Position numbers and translations under genes: made by a program
Assembly (NCBI RefSeq): GCF_000208745.1
Contig: NC_030858.1
Span: 514,597-578,596 of the forward strand
From: Theobroma cacao
Lineage: Eukaryota; Streptophyta; Magnoliopsida; Malvales; Malvaceae
Direction of reading: 5' to 3'
Length of the DNA: 64,000 nt
Shown: in pieces, positions 36,234-48,756 of the stretch
Layout: each line of letters opens with the position of its first letter
Position numbering within the stretch: position 1 is the stretch's first letter
The notes under the pieces: generated by a model
Told to the model about the DNA's origin: nothing
Databases searched by the model: none
What the model saw: only the letters and a program-made list of their open reading frames with translations

Positions 36234-37480
36234 GGAATAGGATGACAGATTTGAAAAGTAGTATGAATAACACGTCTAGACGAAGAAGTAGTAAACAAAT
36301 ACAGTGCATGGGGATACAAAATTATTTAGTCTTGGAATCATTGATCCTTTTGCTTTTTGTTATTTTCTATAAAAAAAGTTTAAACATAAAAAACAAAAAA
36401 AAAATCAATGAAAGGAAACTTGTAAGCATGACTTGTAATCTTTCTAATTATCCCTAAACACGTGATTCATTGACTATTAAAAGGTAATTAATTACTTCTT
36501 TTGGTCTTCTAAAAAGCTTAGACTTCTTTCTTTATGTTTGAGAAAGACGTGTGTATAAACTTATTTATATATTTTTTTAATAAAACTTCATGGATTGTAT
36601 TTAATTAAAGTCATATATAAAGAAACCATGAACACGTTAATTCAGAAGGTTTTTCAACTTTTTTTTTTTGAAATAAGGTCCAAATTTAATATTTTATTTA
36701 AGGTGATGGGTCAAATTTCTCATTTATCATTGAATGATTTAAATTTTCTCATTTATACCTTTTAATTAAATTATAAAATATAGTGATAAAATTGTATTCA
36801 TACAAAAATTAAAGATAAATTCGAATCTGATCCCAATTTTTTTAAATGGGGACGTATATAAAACAATTCTAAAAAAGGGTAAGAATAAAAAAAATTAAGT
36901 TCAAAACGTCGAAATATAACTATATTCTTATACTTTTTAAACAAAGGAGTATAACAAAAAATCCCTTTCTGGAATTTAAACCAAACCATGCTTAATTATA
37001 ATCTTAAATTGATGAATTGGTTTTATACCATCCCCGTCCCTTATTTTGTTAACTAACTAAGCGTGAGTTAAGCCTTTTTTTTTTTTGGCCAAGTGAGTTA
37101 AGCTCTTGAAACAAAAAAAAATGATTTAATACATATTCATGTAATAACTTTTAATCATATATCATATTTTGATTTATCAAATTTTATAATTGACGTGATA
37201 GAAACTCTCCATTTAATAATTTCTCGTAGAATAGATTATAGAGTTCAAACAATTGTAATAAAATCTGTTAAGTACAAGCTGAAAACAAAATAATAATATA
37301 AAAATCTAAGTTCTTTATTCCATGGATGTGGAACGACTAGTTTAATTTAATAATAGGGTTCCCATCAGTTGGAATGGGGCAACAGGAGGACTTGTCAAGG
37401 AGAGAAGGGAAAATTACAGGAGTGGAACGTAAATGGCCTTCAAATACGACTGCAGCATTTTGTCTTCTTATGTAATTAAC

Positions 37481-37500
37481 GTTTACCTTGACCTAATCAA
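37481..37500 (+). promoter_or_regulatory. Conserved upstream element with W-box (above GLR-E)
   Basis: TTTACCTTGACC followed by TAATCAA, about 1.31 kb above the GLR-E ATG. Confidence 0.5.
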
Positions 37501-39051
37501 TGCAGAATCTTCTGCTCAAGAAAGAGAAGACAAACTCTAATTCTAGTAATGAAGACTGCAAATTGATGTAGTATTGACGAATGGTTTGGTTTTCTTGCTG
37601 GTTTAGGCCATCATTTTCCATATCAATCAACAAATCATTTATTGTTGAATTAAATTCGAAATTAGGTATCTTTTCAATGTGTAATGATCAATCAAGATCC
37701 TGAGATAATGATAATGAGATTAATAGTTTAAGGAAAAGTATGGGTAATGTCATTGCCAAATTTGGTATTTATTGAAAGTATGAAACGAAATTTTATATTT
37801 TTTTTCGTAGAATGTCAAGTTGAAATTTAAGCTTGATTGTTTAATTACTTGTTAAGTATCCAGTTGTTTTCGTTTCAGGATTCTTGACTTATATCAATTT
37901 GATATATATTAATAAAAATTCTTTAGTTTGAGAAAAAAAATTATTTACAGTACCAAAAAATCAAGTGGAGACAGCTAGGCCCATGGGGATTCCATGATAA
38001 TGTAAAACTGAGAAAGGGCAGAAGGTCAGATCTAGCCGTAAAGGTTAGACCAAACTTCGATGTTGGTTTCTGTAAGAAAACGAAAAGAAAGACTTGACAA
38101 ACAAAATGCAGCTTTGTTCTTAACGTTGTTGACTCGAGCAAGCAAAACGTGTGAAGTTTTTTTTTTTGGGGGGGGTTCTTCATACAAAACGAGTGATGAT
38201 TACTATGGAGAAACATTCAATACGTAAAGAGATGGAAATTCCATTTCGTTAATTTAAAATTTGTAGAATTGGTAAATTAACTTGTTATTCTCTTTGACTA
38301 AAAAGAGAAGATCACTTGAACTTGATCAAATGAATAAAATTATTGATAATCAAACCAAATTGTGACATAATTTTCACTGATGGTATTAAATCTTATAGTG
38401 GTATTCATCATTAGAAGAAATTTCAAGCTTTAACTTGAATAATTTAAAACATGGAGTAGTTTTGATTTATTTAGATTTTAAAAGTTATTTAGTTTTGAGT
38501 TATTTAGTAGTCTTAAAAAATTTCAGAACTATTTTCGAAAATTCAATTAAATTTTTATTTTTTATTATGTTAAATAAAATCTTGATATTTTTATTTTTGA
38601 TTACATAAGTATTTATGATTAATAGTTTACTTATTATTATTAATCAAAATGGTATATATCACTTTTATATTCATGTAATATTGACATAGATGATAAAAAA
38701 TGTCATATAGTTATGTCATTATATTTATAATGACATGTCATCATATGATATGATATGTCATCATACCACACTAACACCTCAATTTGAAGAATACCATACT
38801 AACACCTCCTGATGATGAACTCAATTTGAATACAAGTATTTTAAAAATTACTGTATAACATCAGTTGTAATTAATAATGACATTTACCTTTAATAATCTC
38901 AGTAGTCAAGCAAATTTTCCTAAGTCAGAAAATTTAGTGTAAATAAGAAACTTGAATTAAAGTTACTCGACGGTGACTCAAAACTTTTAAAAGAATTTTC
39001 CCAATTTTTTGCTTATTTATCTAATCGAATGCTCTATTCTAATCTGTCCCA

Positions 39052-39071
39052 ATATATATATATATATATAT
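39052..39071. repeat. (AT)n microsatellite
   Basis: 20-bp AT run; the paralogous site at 57067 has expanded to about 28 bp. Confidence 0.85.
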
Positions 39072-39814
39072 GTTCAACTTTTACAAATTAGAGTCAATGA
39101 AATTTGTTTAGAAACAACCGTGCATATGTATTTGGGACCATTATCTTGATACTTCTGACCCTTAGACTTTGAATTTTCTTTTAAGGCTTATATTTGAGAT
39201 ATCGATGATAATAAAAAATTTATAAGTTGAGAACATATAATATACAGATAGTACTCTTTCTTAGAAGTTTCTTTCAATTACAAAGCTTGACTAGCAGGAG
39301 CGAAGCAATCCACCTGTTTCCTTTTTTTTCTCATATACTCTGTCAAATTTCTAGTAAGATTTGATTTTACTGCATCAGTTTCATTTTTGGAGAAAATGTT
39401 TCAGTTTCTCTTGAATATGTTGTTCCTGCTCCACTTACCAAAAAAATTAATGATGATCAAAGTAGGTAGTTTTCACTAGATGATAGCAAACTAGCATAGG
39501 TTGGTTTCAATTGTTGTAAAAACAGAAAACAGGGATATCTTCCTCAAATTGTGAACAATTTTGGTGCGGAATGGATTTTCATGTACAACCTGCAAAATCC
39601 TATTGAAAGTTGGCTTCCTTTTCTTGTTTAAAAAAAAGTTAATTTTCAACCTGGAAGCTGGAGTACAGATACATTCTAGTCCGAAACACAAACAGGGGGC
39701 TCTGTTAACCAGGAAACGGCTAGCTAGAAGCTAATTGAAGTACGGAGCTCATCAGCTCCACTTCCAACTATGATGCTATACCGATACTATACATGAATTT
39801 ACAATATTTTCTGC

Positions 39815-42800
39815 TCATGGGTCATTTCTGTTGGCTAGCTCAATAGAAGATCTTTCCGGGGAAGGGAATGTCTCTGGAGATGCTGATCCACTTGGAGTCA
39901 GATCACCATGCCCTGTAAACCTTCCCTGGTCTACAAAGAAAACAAACTGTGAAGAATGTGTCTGGCTTGAGTAGCTTGATGGAATTGGGGGGCAGTTAGT
40001 GTTTGGTGAGCTTCCAACAACACCAATGCTGTGAACACTGTGAGTGCTGCTTGCATCTCTGACTTCGCTTTTTCTGAAAGTATGGGAGCTCAGGTCTTTC
40101 TGGTCAAAGATTCTCGACATAATTCGGATTCTTCTCCACACTGAAGTATCATGGAACTGAAACAAGACATGCCGTTGTTCGTGCAAGAACATTGCTGAAT
40201 ATATGATGAGAGCTGACATAGATGCAGTCCCAGCAATTAGGAACAGGCCCCAAAAGCTCTCCAGACCAAGACTGCTTGAAGAAACAGAAGGGTCAACGTC
40301 AGGACAGACAGTTCCCTTCTTTAACCAAAAGTTTTCAATTTGTTCCATTTTGTCACTTTCAGTAACATTAAGGATTGCCCTTGAAACATCTGCTACAAGA
40401 GGGGAACCTTTAGGGAAGGCCTACAAAAAGCAACATAAATAAAAATCAGCATGAAACATTAAGCATATCATATAGAATGAAGGAAGCTAGAGAGAAAGAG
40501 ATTGACAGAGAACTCACGAATCCAAAGCCAGCGGTTTTAAATGTTGGTTCTACTGTAGTATATTTGCCGCAGTATTTAGAAAGAAATAGCTTAATATAAG
40601 GATTTTCATCCAAAGCAGCAGAAATACCGCCATTGGCACTTCCTTTGGTAAAAAGTTCATGAAGTTCTTCTGGAGAATTATATTTCTTGAGCTGGAAGTT
40701 TTCAAATTTCAAACCCAACAAGATTCCTTCAACGAAGCAGCCATTCAATAAGCCAACGCTCTCCCTTCTCTTCACGAGCTCATTGATATCAGTTACAGTG
40801 GGCTGGAGCTGCTCAACTGTTAAAAGAGAGCTCAAATTTGCCGTATAACTTTGGGTGAGAACGAGAACGACGAAACACCATACAATTACCACAAATCTAG
40901 CCAAATTGCTAACAACTTTCTCCCCTGTAATATTTTTCAATTCAAGAACAAAAAAATGAGGTTTAAAATGTTGGATCGAAATGCAATATGTTTATAAATT
41001 GAAAAGGTGAAAGGGGTTATTACGATAGGCAAACACCATGGTTGAGAAGGAGAACCAGAAGCTGGTGCCGATTTGATGTGCAGGGGGTCCACGGAAATCC
41101 TCGTTTATTCTGTGCTCGAGAATCCAAACAACAAATCCGATGAAGACAACGAAGCAACCGCTCGTTACCCAGAGGTCCCATGTCAAAGGCTTTAAGAAAA
41201 CCCATGCATTCTTTTCCTTGTTATCTTTGATTGGCACGATCATCGACACACCAGATTCTGTGTATGGCAAGGTGAAGTCCACAAACAATGACCTGTTTGC
41301 CACGATTGTTGTATCTCCTACCACAGCGTCATAATTCTGCTCATAGCAGTCAATGGTCAAAAGAGAATAAAATAAATTGAAGCTATGCATGAAACCATAG
41401 TGGTGAATTATAGCAATAGACAAAAGGATTGAAGGAGGAGACTTACCCCATAGTACACTTGATCAATTAAGTCATTGTAAGACCCAGCAGGTTCTCCATC
41501 AGGTGTTGCAAATGGAACAAACTCATAAGGAACAGAATAAGGCATGTTTTCCATTACAGCATCGAAAACATCAATGCAATACCCTTCAATTGATTTTGCT
41601 TTCTGAGTGATAGGATCCCACACTACGTCAAGAAATTCAGTAAAACCAACTTTCACTGGAACCCCAATTCTCAATGTCTTCCCATTTGTCGGGATCTGCC
41701 AACCTTTGGGAACCAAGTTAGTATCCCCTGGCCATATAATGGGACCCAGTTTTGGCTTAGAAGTGGAATTAGTGCTTGCGTTTGTGTTTATCGAATTCAA
41801 CTGTCTTACAAGTCCATTTTCGGGTGTCCAAAACCCGACCTCTTTTTCCCCACTTCCAATTACGTTAACTATCTGAAACACGGATGACTGTAATTGTCCT
41901 TTAACAAAATGAAAGTCTCCGGTAAGGCCTTTGAATTTTGTGCTTGATAATTCCTGGATGAGTCGTGGACCATTGTGTGAGACTCCCAAAGTTTCAAGGT
42001 CCGTCTCACCACTGCTGGAAATAGTTGGTTTAATGAAGTGGAGGTTTTCAATGCCAGCTTTCTCAATTGCCATTGCCAGCGCAAAAGTTGCATCATAAGC
42101 CCATAGTCCCACAATGCTCAATTCGGCGTTAATGGAGTCCGGATTCTCTTGCTGGAACTTCCTTTTCCAGCGAACTGTAAAATTTTCTATCTTTTTTGAT
42201 TTGGCAACATAAGACTTTACACCTACAACCCCCTGCATGGAATCGATGGGTGAGGCATCTATTGATCTCCACAGATTAGTCATCCCATCAGTCATGATCC
42301 AGACATACCCTTCACTCATCATTCCAATCTCTTTTGCTCTGGCCAAAATCCGACTGCCAAGAGACATTGTCATGTGCACAATGAACACTCTTGTTTGCAT
42401 GGTCATTAACTTGTAAAGTTCTTCAGCAATTTTGTCATCCGTAGCTGACGTAGCAATGGCACTCAGATATGGGACGCGAGTGTTGATCTCCTGTAAGGCA
42501 TCCGTCATGTAAGGTATAAGGCTCTCCCCATAGTGGTTGTCAACGTAGATGGGTACAGCCTCTCTCCATCCAAAAGCCTGGACAATGGCACTGATCGCTT
42601 TCACTTGATTTGAGCTACTTTGTGCAGCTAGAAAAAAATATGGACTCTGGAGGGAAGTGAGAGAAGGACTTGTTGCAGACAACGATATGATGGGAACCTG
42701 AGATTTGTTTCCGAGATTGATAACAAAGTTGGCTTGCATTGAACTTCTCGGTCCTATGATTGCTTGCACTTGTACATTTTTCATCAAGTCTAGAGCTGCT

Positions 42801-44070
42801 CACCAAGGGAATTGACAAAAATTCTGACTTAATTATTCATCCTGAAAGATTTAACATGCTACAGGAAGAATAAACATTAAAAAATAAATATGGCACTGGC
42901 CTGCTGACTCGGTTGAAAAATAAATGTAAGTCTGACTTGAAAGTTGAAAGCTATTAAAAATATTAGCACACAGTTGTGCGATGAGCAACGAGCAATGACC
43001 ATGGAGGGAAGATCTATTCTAACCACATCATGGTCAATTGTTCTTTTATTATAATTAGTTGGAGGTCAACTCTTCTGTCAGAGTATTTTGCCTAGTAAGT
43101 CTATACCCGATCAGGGATTGGTCATTGGTGCATACAATAGTCTTCTCTACGGTATATTTAATTTTCTAACGTCTGGGGTACTCCTACAACCAAACACTTT
43201 TCCCTGTCACTATTATCAACCATCTCTTTCCATCTGCTTTCATGAACGTAATTTAAGGAGAAACAAATTACCGGCGGAATCATTTAGGCTAGCGTCGGTT
43301 TGGGTTTATTGCTGGCTGGCGGAGAGAGCCTAGGGCTTCTGCCTGAGAGAGTCCCTGACTGTGATCGCTTGTATATATATAAATCATGCATGCTTTTCAT
43401 AAGCAAAGCAAAAAATTCTATATCCAAATATACATCTAAACGTCATACTGGTTCAAAAAGCAGCAGATATCGGACTAATTTTTTCAGGTTTTTCAGAGAG
43501 AAAGGTAACAATATGGACTGATTATATATTAGTAATAGTTTCAAAAATGAATCAAAAGAAATTAAATTATGGGTACGTTGTGTAATAAAACTTCATTTGA
43601 TAATGTTCATAGAGAAATGTAATAAGCACCCACAGCCTTGACAAGATGATCGGAGCAGCCAGAAAAAGGAAGAAAAAATTAGAATCAAACTACTCTATAT
43701 CGATATTTTGATATCTCAGTAACTTAATTTCATCAAGAATAACAGAATAAGTTCAAATAAAAAGGTGAGTCGATAACCTGGAAGAAGAAGAAGAGGGAGA
43801 GAACGTACCGGCATCAGCGGCAGCGACGACGTCTTCCTTGGAGTCCCTGATGTTCAAGACCATCCTGGTTTTGTAGTGAGCATGAGTGTCATAAAAGTCT
43901 GAGAGGGCCATGTTGATGCAACTCAAACCAATCTGACCAACCAAGGAATCCATGTCAAGAACCACACCTACGTTAACTTCGGTGGTTGTGTTTTGAGTCA
44001 GGACCCCTTCTAGCAAGAAAATGAAGACACAGAACAGATGAAAAATGGGTTTGGTAGAGCTCCTCATCAT
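39815..44070 (-). CDS. GLR2: GLR-F: intact clade-2 glutamate receptor-like channel, 978 aa
   Basis: Exons are 43809-44070, 41447-42795, 41024-41336, 40518-40924 and 39815-40420, total 2937 bp. Exon 2 is 9 bp longer than in E, three codons within the NASTNSTSKPKLGP segment, in frame and shared with G. All domains are present: signal peptide, ATD, S1, M1, pore loop, M3, S2, M4 (SFWGLFLIAGTASMSALIIY), tail ending LANRNDP. Two substitutions fall in usually constant sites: the pore-loop end reads VFAYR instead of VFAHR, and M3 reads SYTANLSSLLTVEQ where the other five visible copies have LTS. The upstream region is disturbed: only about 310 bp remain between the ATG and the MULE at 44382, and the TATA-like site is TCTAAG. 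Coding looks sound; expression may differ from E and G. Confidence 0.9.
43209..43415. promoter_or_regulatory. Conserved intron-1 block of GLR-F (TATA and RY motif)
   Basis: Same block as in E and G, here with TATATATATAAATC directly followed by ATGCATGC. Confidence 0.35.
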
Positions 44071-44381
44071 CTTTGGAGCTGATCTTCTGCTCTTGAACAC
44101 GGTTTTCCCACAGACAAATATCAGTACTTAGAGGAATAGGATGACAGATTTGAAAAGTAGTATGGATAACACGTCTAGACGAAGAAGTGGTCAACAAATA
44201 TAGTGCATGGGAATACAAAATTATTTAGTCCTGGAATAATTGACCCTTCTGCTTTTTGTTATTTTTTATAAAAAAGTTAAACATTAAAAACAAAAAGAAT
44301 CAATGAAAGGAAACTTGTGAGCATGACTTGTAATCTTTCTAGTTATCCCTAAACACATGATTTAATAATAGTTTAATTTAA
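44071..44381. promoter_or_regulatory. Residual promoter of GLR-F, bounded by the MULE
   Basis: Shares the upstream sequence of E down to about 44357 (CCCTAAACACATGA) and then jumps to the MULE target duplication. About 880 bp present above E (36460-37341) are missing. The position of the TATA box (44127-44132) reads TCTAAG on the minus strand. Confidence 0.55.
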
Positions 44382-44870
44382 GAAGAAATTGTGAGAAAGG
44401 GACCTCGTGACAAAGTGATTTTAGAAATAACGATCTATATAAAATTATCTGTTTCTAGCCAAAAATAAGCATGAGTAGACCAAAATACCCTTAAAAACAT
44501 TGTTTCAAATAAACGCTGAGTTGTTTGAGCTATCTGCATCCCGCTAGAGAGAAAATAGAAAAAAATAAATAAACGCACATAGTTGTTTGGGCTCGGTCAT
44601 CTTTCTCTCTAAACTCTGAACTGTCTCAACTCTAGCAAGTCTCTGTTGAGCACCATCGTTATCGGGCTGTGGTCTATCTCTCGGCATCTAGCTACATTGT
44701 CGAAGATTAACAGACCTTATAGCAGATATGACATCAAGGTACTTGTTATTGGGTTTATTTATGCAACACACTTAAATTTTTAAAACATTTGGTGTAAATT
44801 AGAAGATGGAATGGAAACATTGCCCAGAGTTGTTACACGTCATGCATCTATAACATGTATTAGAGTTATT

Positions 44871-45060
44871 TTAGCGTGTCACAGCTTTTCGTGGCGTGTT
44901 GTGGGTTAACTAGTTTTTTGGGTTGTTAGCGTGTCACGGCTGTTCCTGGCGTGTCATGGGTTAACTGAATTTATGGATTTTTTGCGTGTCACGGTTGTTC
45001 CTGACGTGTCGTGGGTTAACTGGTTTTTTGGGTTTTTAACATGTCACGGCTGTTGGTGTA
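44871..45060. repeat. Minisatellite 1 of the MULE, period about 56 bp
   Basis: About 3.5 units starting near 44873, 44928 and 44984, each with GCGTGTCAC, then TTCCTGGCGTGTC and GGGTTAACT. A further TGCATGGCGTGTAAC lies at about 45109. Confidence 0.8.
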
Positions 45061-45201
45061 ACGGGTCAGTAATTACAATGATTGGCGTGTCACGATATTT
45101 GACTTGATATGCATGGCGTGTAACAACACGACAGATAAATTTTTTATTACGGCATGTATTATGTAAAATGATTGACAATAATTTTTTTTTCAAAATTTCA
45201 G

Positions 45202-48194
45202 TGGGATTCCAATTGTGTGACTTGTGATAAGACACGGTGGTCAGTGGGTAGATGGCAGTTACAAAAGTGGTGAGTCACGAATGCGGGGGGTTAAGAGTGA
45301 TTTGTTGTTTGTGGGCTTGATGAAGCTGGTTGAAGATGTTGTTGGGGTAAACTTAGAAATTGACGAGATTGAGTTACATGCACTAATCAGTACACCCGGA
45401 GAGCTATCACGGTCAATTATCAAGGACGATGAGGATGTTGCATTAATTTTGCTAGAACAGATGAATGTTCTGGCTGTGTATGTCAGCATTAAAGGACGTC
45501 AAACAAATGTTATGTCACATGAAGAAGTTGGACAACATGGTAATCAGCTCAATCAAAATGAGATTTACAATGCTTCACATATACCACAGCATTCTGTCCG
45601 TAACCCATAACAATGGCAATTGAGGTATGCACAAGAGTTTGTGCAACCCGATAGACAGACGACATTCACAGAACAGTTGGCTGCACAATTCCGATCAGGA
45701 TGTGCATCAAACCAATTTCTTGCTTCTCTTGAACAAATGCAATGATCGAGTGAAACTGTAAAGTGTGTAATGCCATTGTCAAATGAGAATACGACCGTTG
45801 AGGACAACAATGTGAGGTTGGAGGGTGACACTGCGACGTTGGAGGATAATACTGCATTTGATGAGGGAAATGAGGATTTTTTCACTGTCAGTGAAGATAG
45901 ATTTGATGACACTTCAGATGATGGGCTTGAACAATGGCAAGATGACAGTTCAGACGATGATTGCCTTTATGACAATGACATTCCAATTTGCAATAATGTT
46001 GAAGGCGAAACGGAACCTGTTGGAGGTGTTGATGAAGGAGATGTTCAGTGTGATGACCCCATATACAATAACCCCATCGCTGGTGAGAACGGGATTCATT
46101 CCCTTTATACATTACTCAATCATAGTGATCAAGAAAGGGGAAATGCAGGGATATCTCGTACGTGGGTAATTGCAGGTGCAGAAAGGTTCTCCTTCCAAAC
46201 AATTACCATTGAGGAGTCGACATGTGCCGAAGATCGCTTATACAAAGGAAGAATGTTTTTGTCGAAGGCTGAGTTGAAACGAGCTTTGAACATGTTGATT
46301 ATAAAAAAAAAGTTTGCGATAAGAGTAAAAAGGTCATGTAAAGCTCGTTATGAGGTTGGTTGCAAGGATAAGGCATGCAAGTTCAGTGTTCGTGCAACGA
46401 AGTTACCTAATAGAGGAGAATATTGGCAAGTTCGGACATTCCACAAAGTACACACCTCTACCGTTGATGGTTTGCAAGGGCAGTTTGCAACTACGAGTGC
46501 AAAGATGATTAGTGAACTTATGTCACGCAAGCTTCAGGCTAATGGAGTAGCATTGAGACCTAAGGACATAATTTGTGAGATGAAAGTTTAGTGGGGATTG
46601 GAATGCTTATATGGTAAGGCTTGGCAAGCGAAGGAGTATGCGGAGAGACTAGTTTTCGATCCACCGAAAGAGTCATTTCAACTACTACCATCGTATTTTT
46701 ATATGTTGGAACAAGAAAATCCTGACACAGTGACTACAGTGGCTACTGACGAGGAAAAGAGATTCAAATATTGTTTCTGGTCATACGGGGCTTGTATTCG
46801 GGGGTTTAGGGATGCAATGCTTCTTATGGTTGCAATTGATGCGACACATCTCAAAGGCAGGTTCAAGGGTGTTCTGTTTGTCGCTGTATGCAAAGATGCA
46901 AACAAGTGCGTATATCCAATTGTGTTTGGTATCGGCCATGTTGAGGACGAAGACTCGTGGACATGGTTTCTTAGCAAGTTGCGTGATGCAGTTGGTTGTC
47001 CTGAAAGCATTATGTTCATTTCTGATCAGCATCTCAGCATTAAGAAAGCAATCCAAAATACATACCCAGAAGCGCACCATGGTTTATGCGGTTACCACTT
47101 GAAAAAAAACTTTAAAAACAAGTTCAAGCGTGACGATGTTTGTATGCTTTTCACCCTTGCTCGAGATTACTATAAGGTGGCCTATTTCAACAGACATATG
47201 AACCAGATACAACAGATTCACTCAGGAGCCCACGCGAACCTTATGATAATAAGGCTTGAGAAATGGGCATGTGCATGTTCACCGGTAAGGCGATACCAAA
47301 TGATGACATCCAACATTGAGGAATGTGTTAACTCATGCTTGAAGCATGCAAGACAAATGTCAATCACTGTTTTGATCGAGTTCATCAGAGACATGTTCCA
47401 GCGTTAGTTCCATGACCGGTACGAGGAGGTCGTCAAGGTGAGCATGCCCCTCAGCCTTTGGGTTGCCAAGCAGTTGAGCAAAAGGTTCAATGATGCACAT
47501 CACTTTTTAGTTAAGCCTATCAATCGAGTGAAGTTTGAAGTTAAAGACGGGAAGATGGACGGAGTTGTAAACCTGTCCAAGAATACGTGTTCATGTTGTG
47601 AGTTCCAAACAGATTTACTGCCATGCAGCCATGCCATTGCAGCAATAAGGTCATAATATATTTATTTCTTATTTGAACCGTAATTGACATATCATTTACA
47701 TTGTGCTTGAAGATTGAGTTTATTATGTTTTTCAGTAAATGCAATCGTGAAGCCATTAAATTTTGCGCTGACTACTACAAGACAACCATTTTGGTGGAGG
47801 GTTATTCAGGATCCATAAGGTCGGTTGGGCATCCTAGTAGTGGGACATCCCCCTTCATGTGAAATAAATTGTCGTCTTGCCCCCACCTTGGTGAGGCCAA
47901 GTGGGAAGACTTAGGAGGAGAAGGATTCCATCCGCTGGTGAAGGTAGTCGAGCACGGAGATGTTTGCATTGCAAGAGGTACGGGCATAACAGATAGAACT
48001 GCCCATCCCCATTTGCAGTTTCATCCACAAATTCGGCACCATCTCCAAGTCAATCGATGCCTCCACGACTGCGCCGAGCCAAAGCATGTTCAAGTTGCAG
48101 ACAAACCGGTCACACACGCAACAATTGTCCAATACGAAGGACAATGTCTAAAAATGTAGGGTGTGTTGTGGATGAAGACAGCTTGTCTGCCTAA
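45202..48194 (+). pseudogene. Decayed mudrA-type MULE transposase
   Basis: One reading frame holds the family from about 45224 to 47649: an N-terminal region (GGQWVDGSYKSGESRMRG, VAVYVSIKG-like), a MuDR DNA-binding region (about 46240-46480), the MULE transposase core with AIDATHLKGRFKG, FISDQHLSIKKAI and HHGLCGYHLKKNFK, and a SWIM zinc finger CSCCEFQTDLLPCSHA. An 86-bp intron (47650-47735) leads to an exon with two CCHC knuckles, CLHCKRYGHNRQNC and CSSCRQTGHTRNNC. The frame is cut by stops at 45608, 45743, 46589 and 47405. In the last exon a single-base loss near 47841 is followed by two more stops, in WDIPLHVK*IV and PPPW*GQ. Each stop can be explained by one C-to-T or G-to-A change. It would have catalysed cut-and-paste transposition; no product is expected now. 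Confidence 0.85.
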
Positions 48195-48215
48195 CTAAAT
48201 GTGTTTGAAAATTAA

Positions 48216-48756
48216 CTGCAATAACATATATAACTATGTTATTCAATAATCATATATGGAATTGTTGAACATTAATCGTTACAACTTTAATATCCTAACC
48301 GACGGCTCGTTAGCAATCTGCGGTGGAGCCGGACCTGTCGGTGCTTGAGGACCAATTGTCTCTTCCATAAACTGCAATTACATATATAATTGTGTTATTC
48401 AATAATCATGTATGGAATTGTTGAACATTAACCGTTACAACTTTAATATCCTTACCGTCGGCTTGTTAGCTGTATGCGGTTGAGCCAGACCTATCGGTCC
48501 TTGAGGACTTGTTGTCATTTTTGTAAACTGCAATTATAGAAATTACTATGTTACTCGAGAAACATATGTGGGAATGTAGAACACAAACTGTTAGAACTGA
48601 TCTTACCGACTGCTCATTTCCATTGTGCATCTGAGGAAGACCGGTGGGTGGTTCTAAAGCTACCGACGCATGGTCCAACTGTAAACACAGAAATGCTATT
48701 CGATAATCACATATGAAATTGGAGAACACAAAACCGTTACAATTGTCCTTATTGGC
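48216..48756 (-). repeat. Tandem exon-plus-intron duplication, period about 156 bp
   Basis: Units begin at 48216, 48372, 48528 and 48679 (steps 156, 156, 151). On the minus strand, three of them contain a 72-bp open segment between a CAG acceptor and a GT donor: 48607-48678, 48456-48527 and 48300-48371. Each is exactly 24 codons and proline-rich (for example GPQAPTGPAPP, GPIGLAQP, PPTGLPQ). The segments look like phase-0 exons of the minus-strand gene. Confidence 0.7.

Larger units (their letters stand above)
36172..39814. other. E-F spacer
   Basis: Non-coding, AT-rich, without transposon inserts larger than about 300 bp that I can define. It gives the empty reference for two insertions: TTAATTTAA at 37342-37350 is the unoccupied MULE target and about 38800-38830 corresponds to the LTR target. 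About 38520-38800 holds a repetitive stretch with ATGACATGTCATCATA blocks, also present at 53270-53560. Confidence 0.6.

Noticed and set aside
45888..46112. Minus-strand frames inside the MULE transposase
   Set aside because: Shadows of the plus-strand transposase; no domain and no conservation expected.
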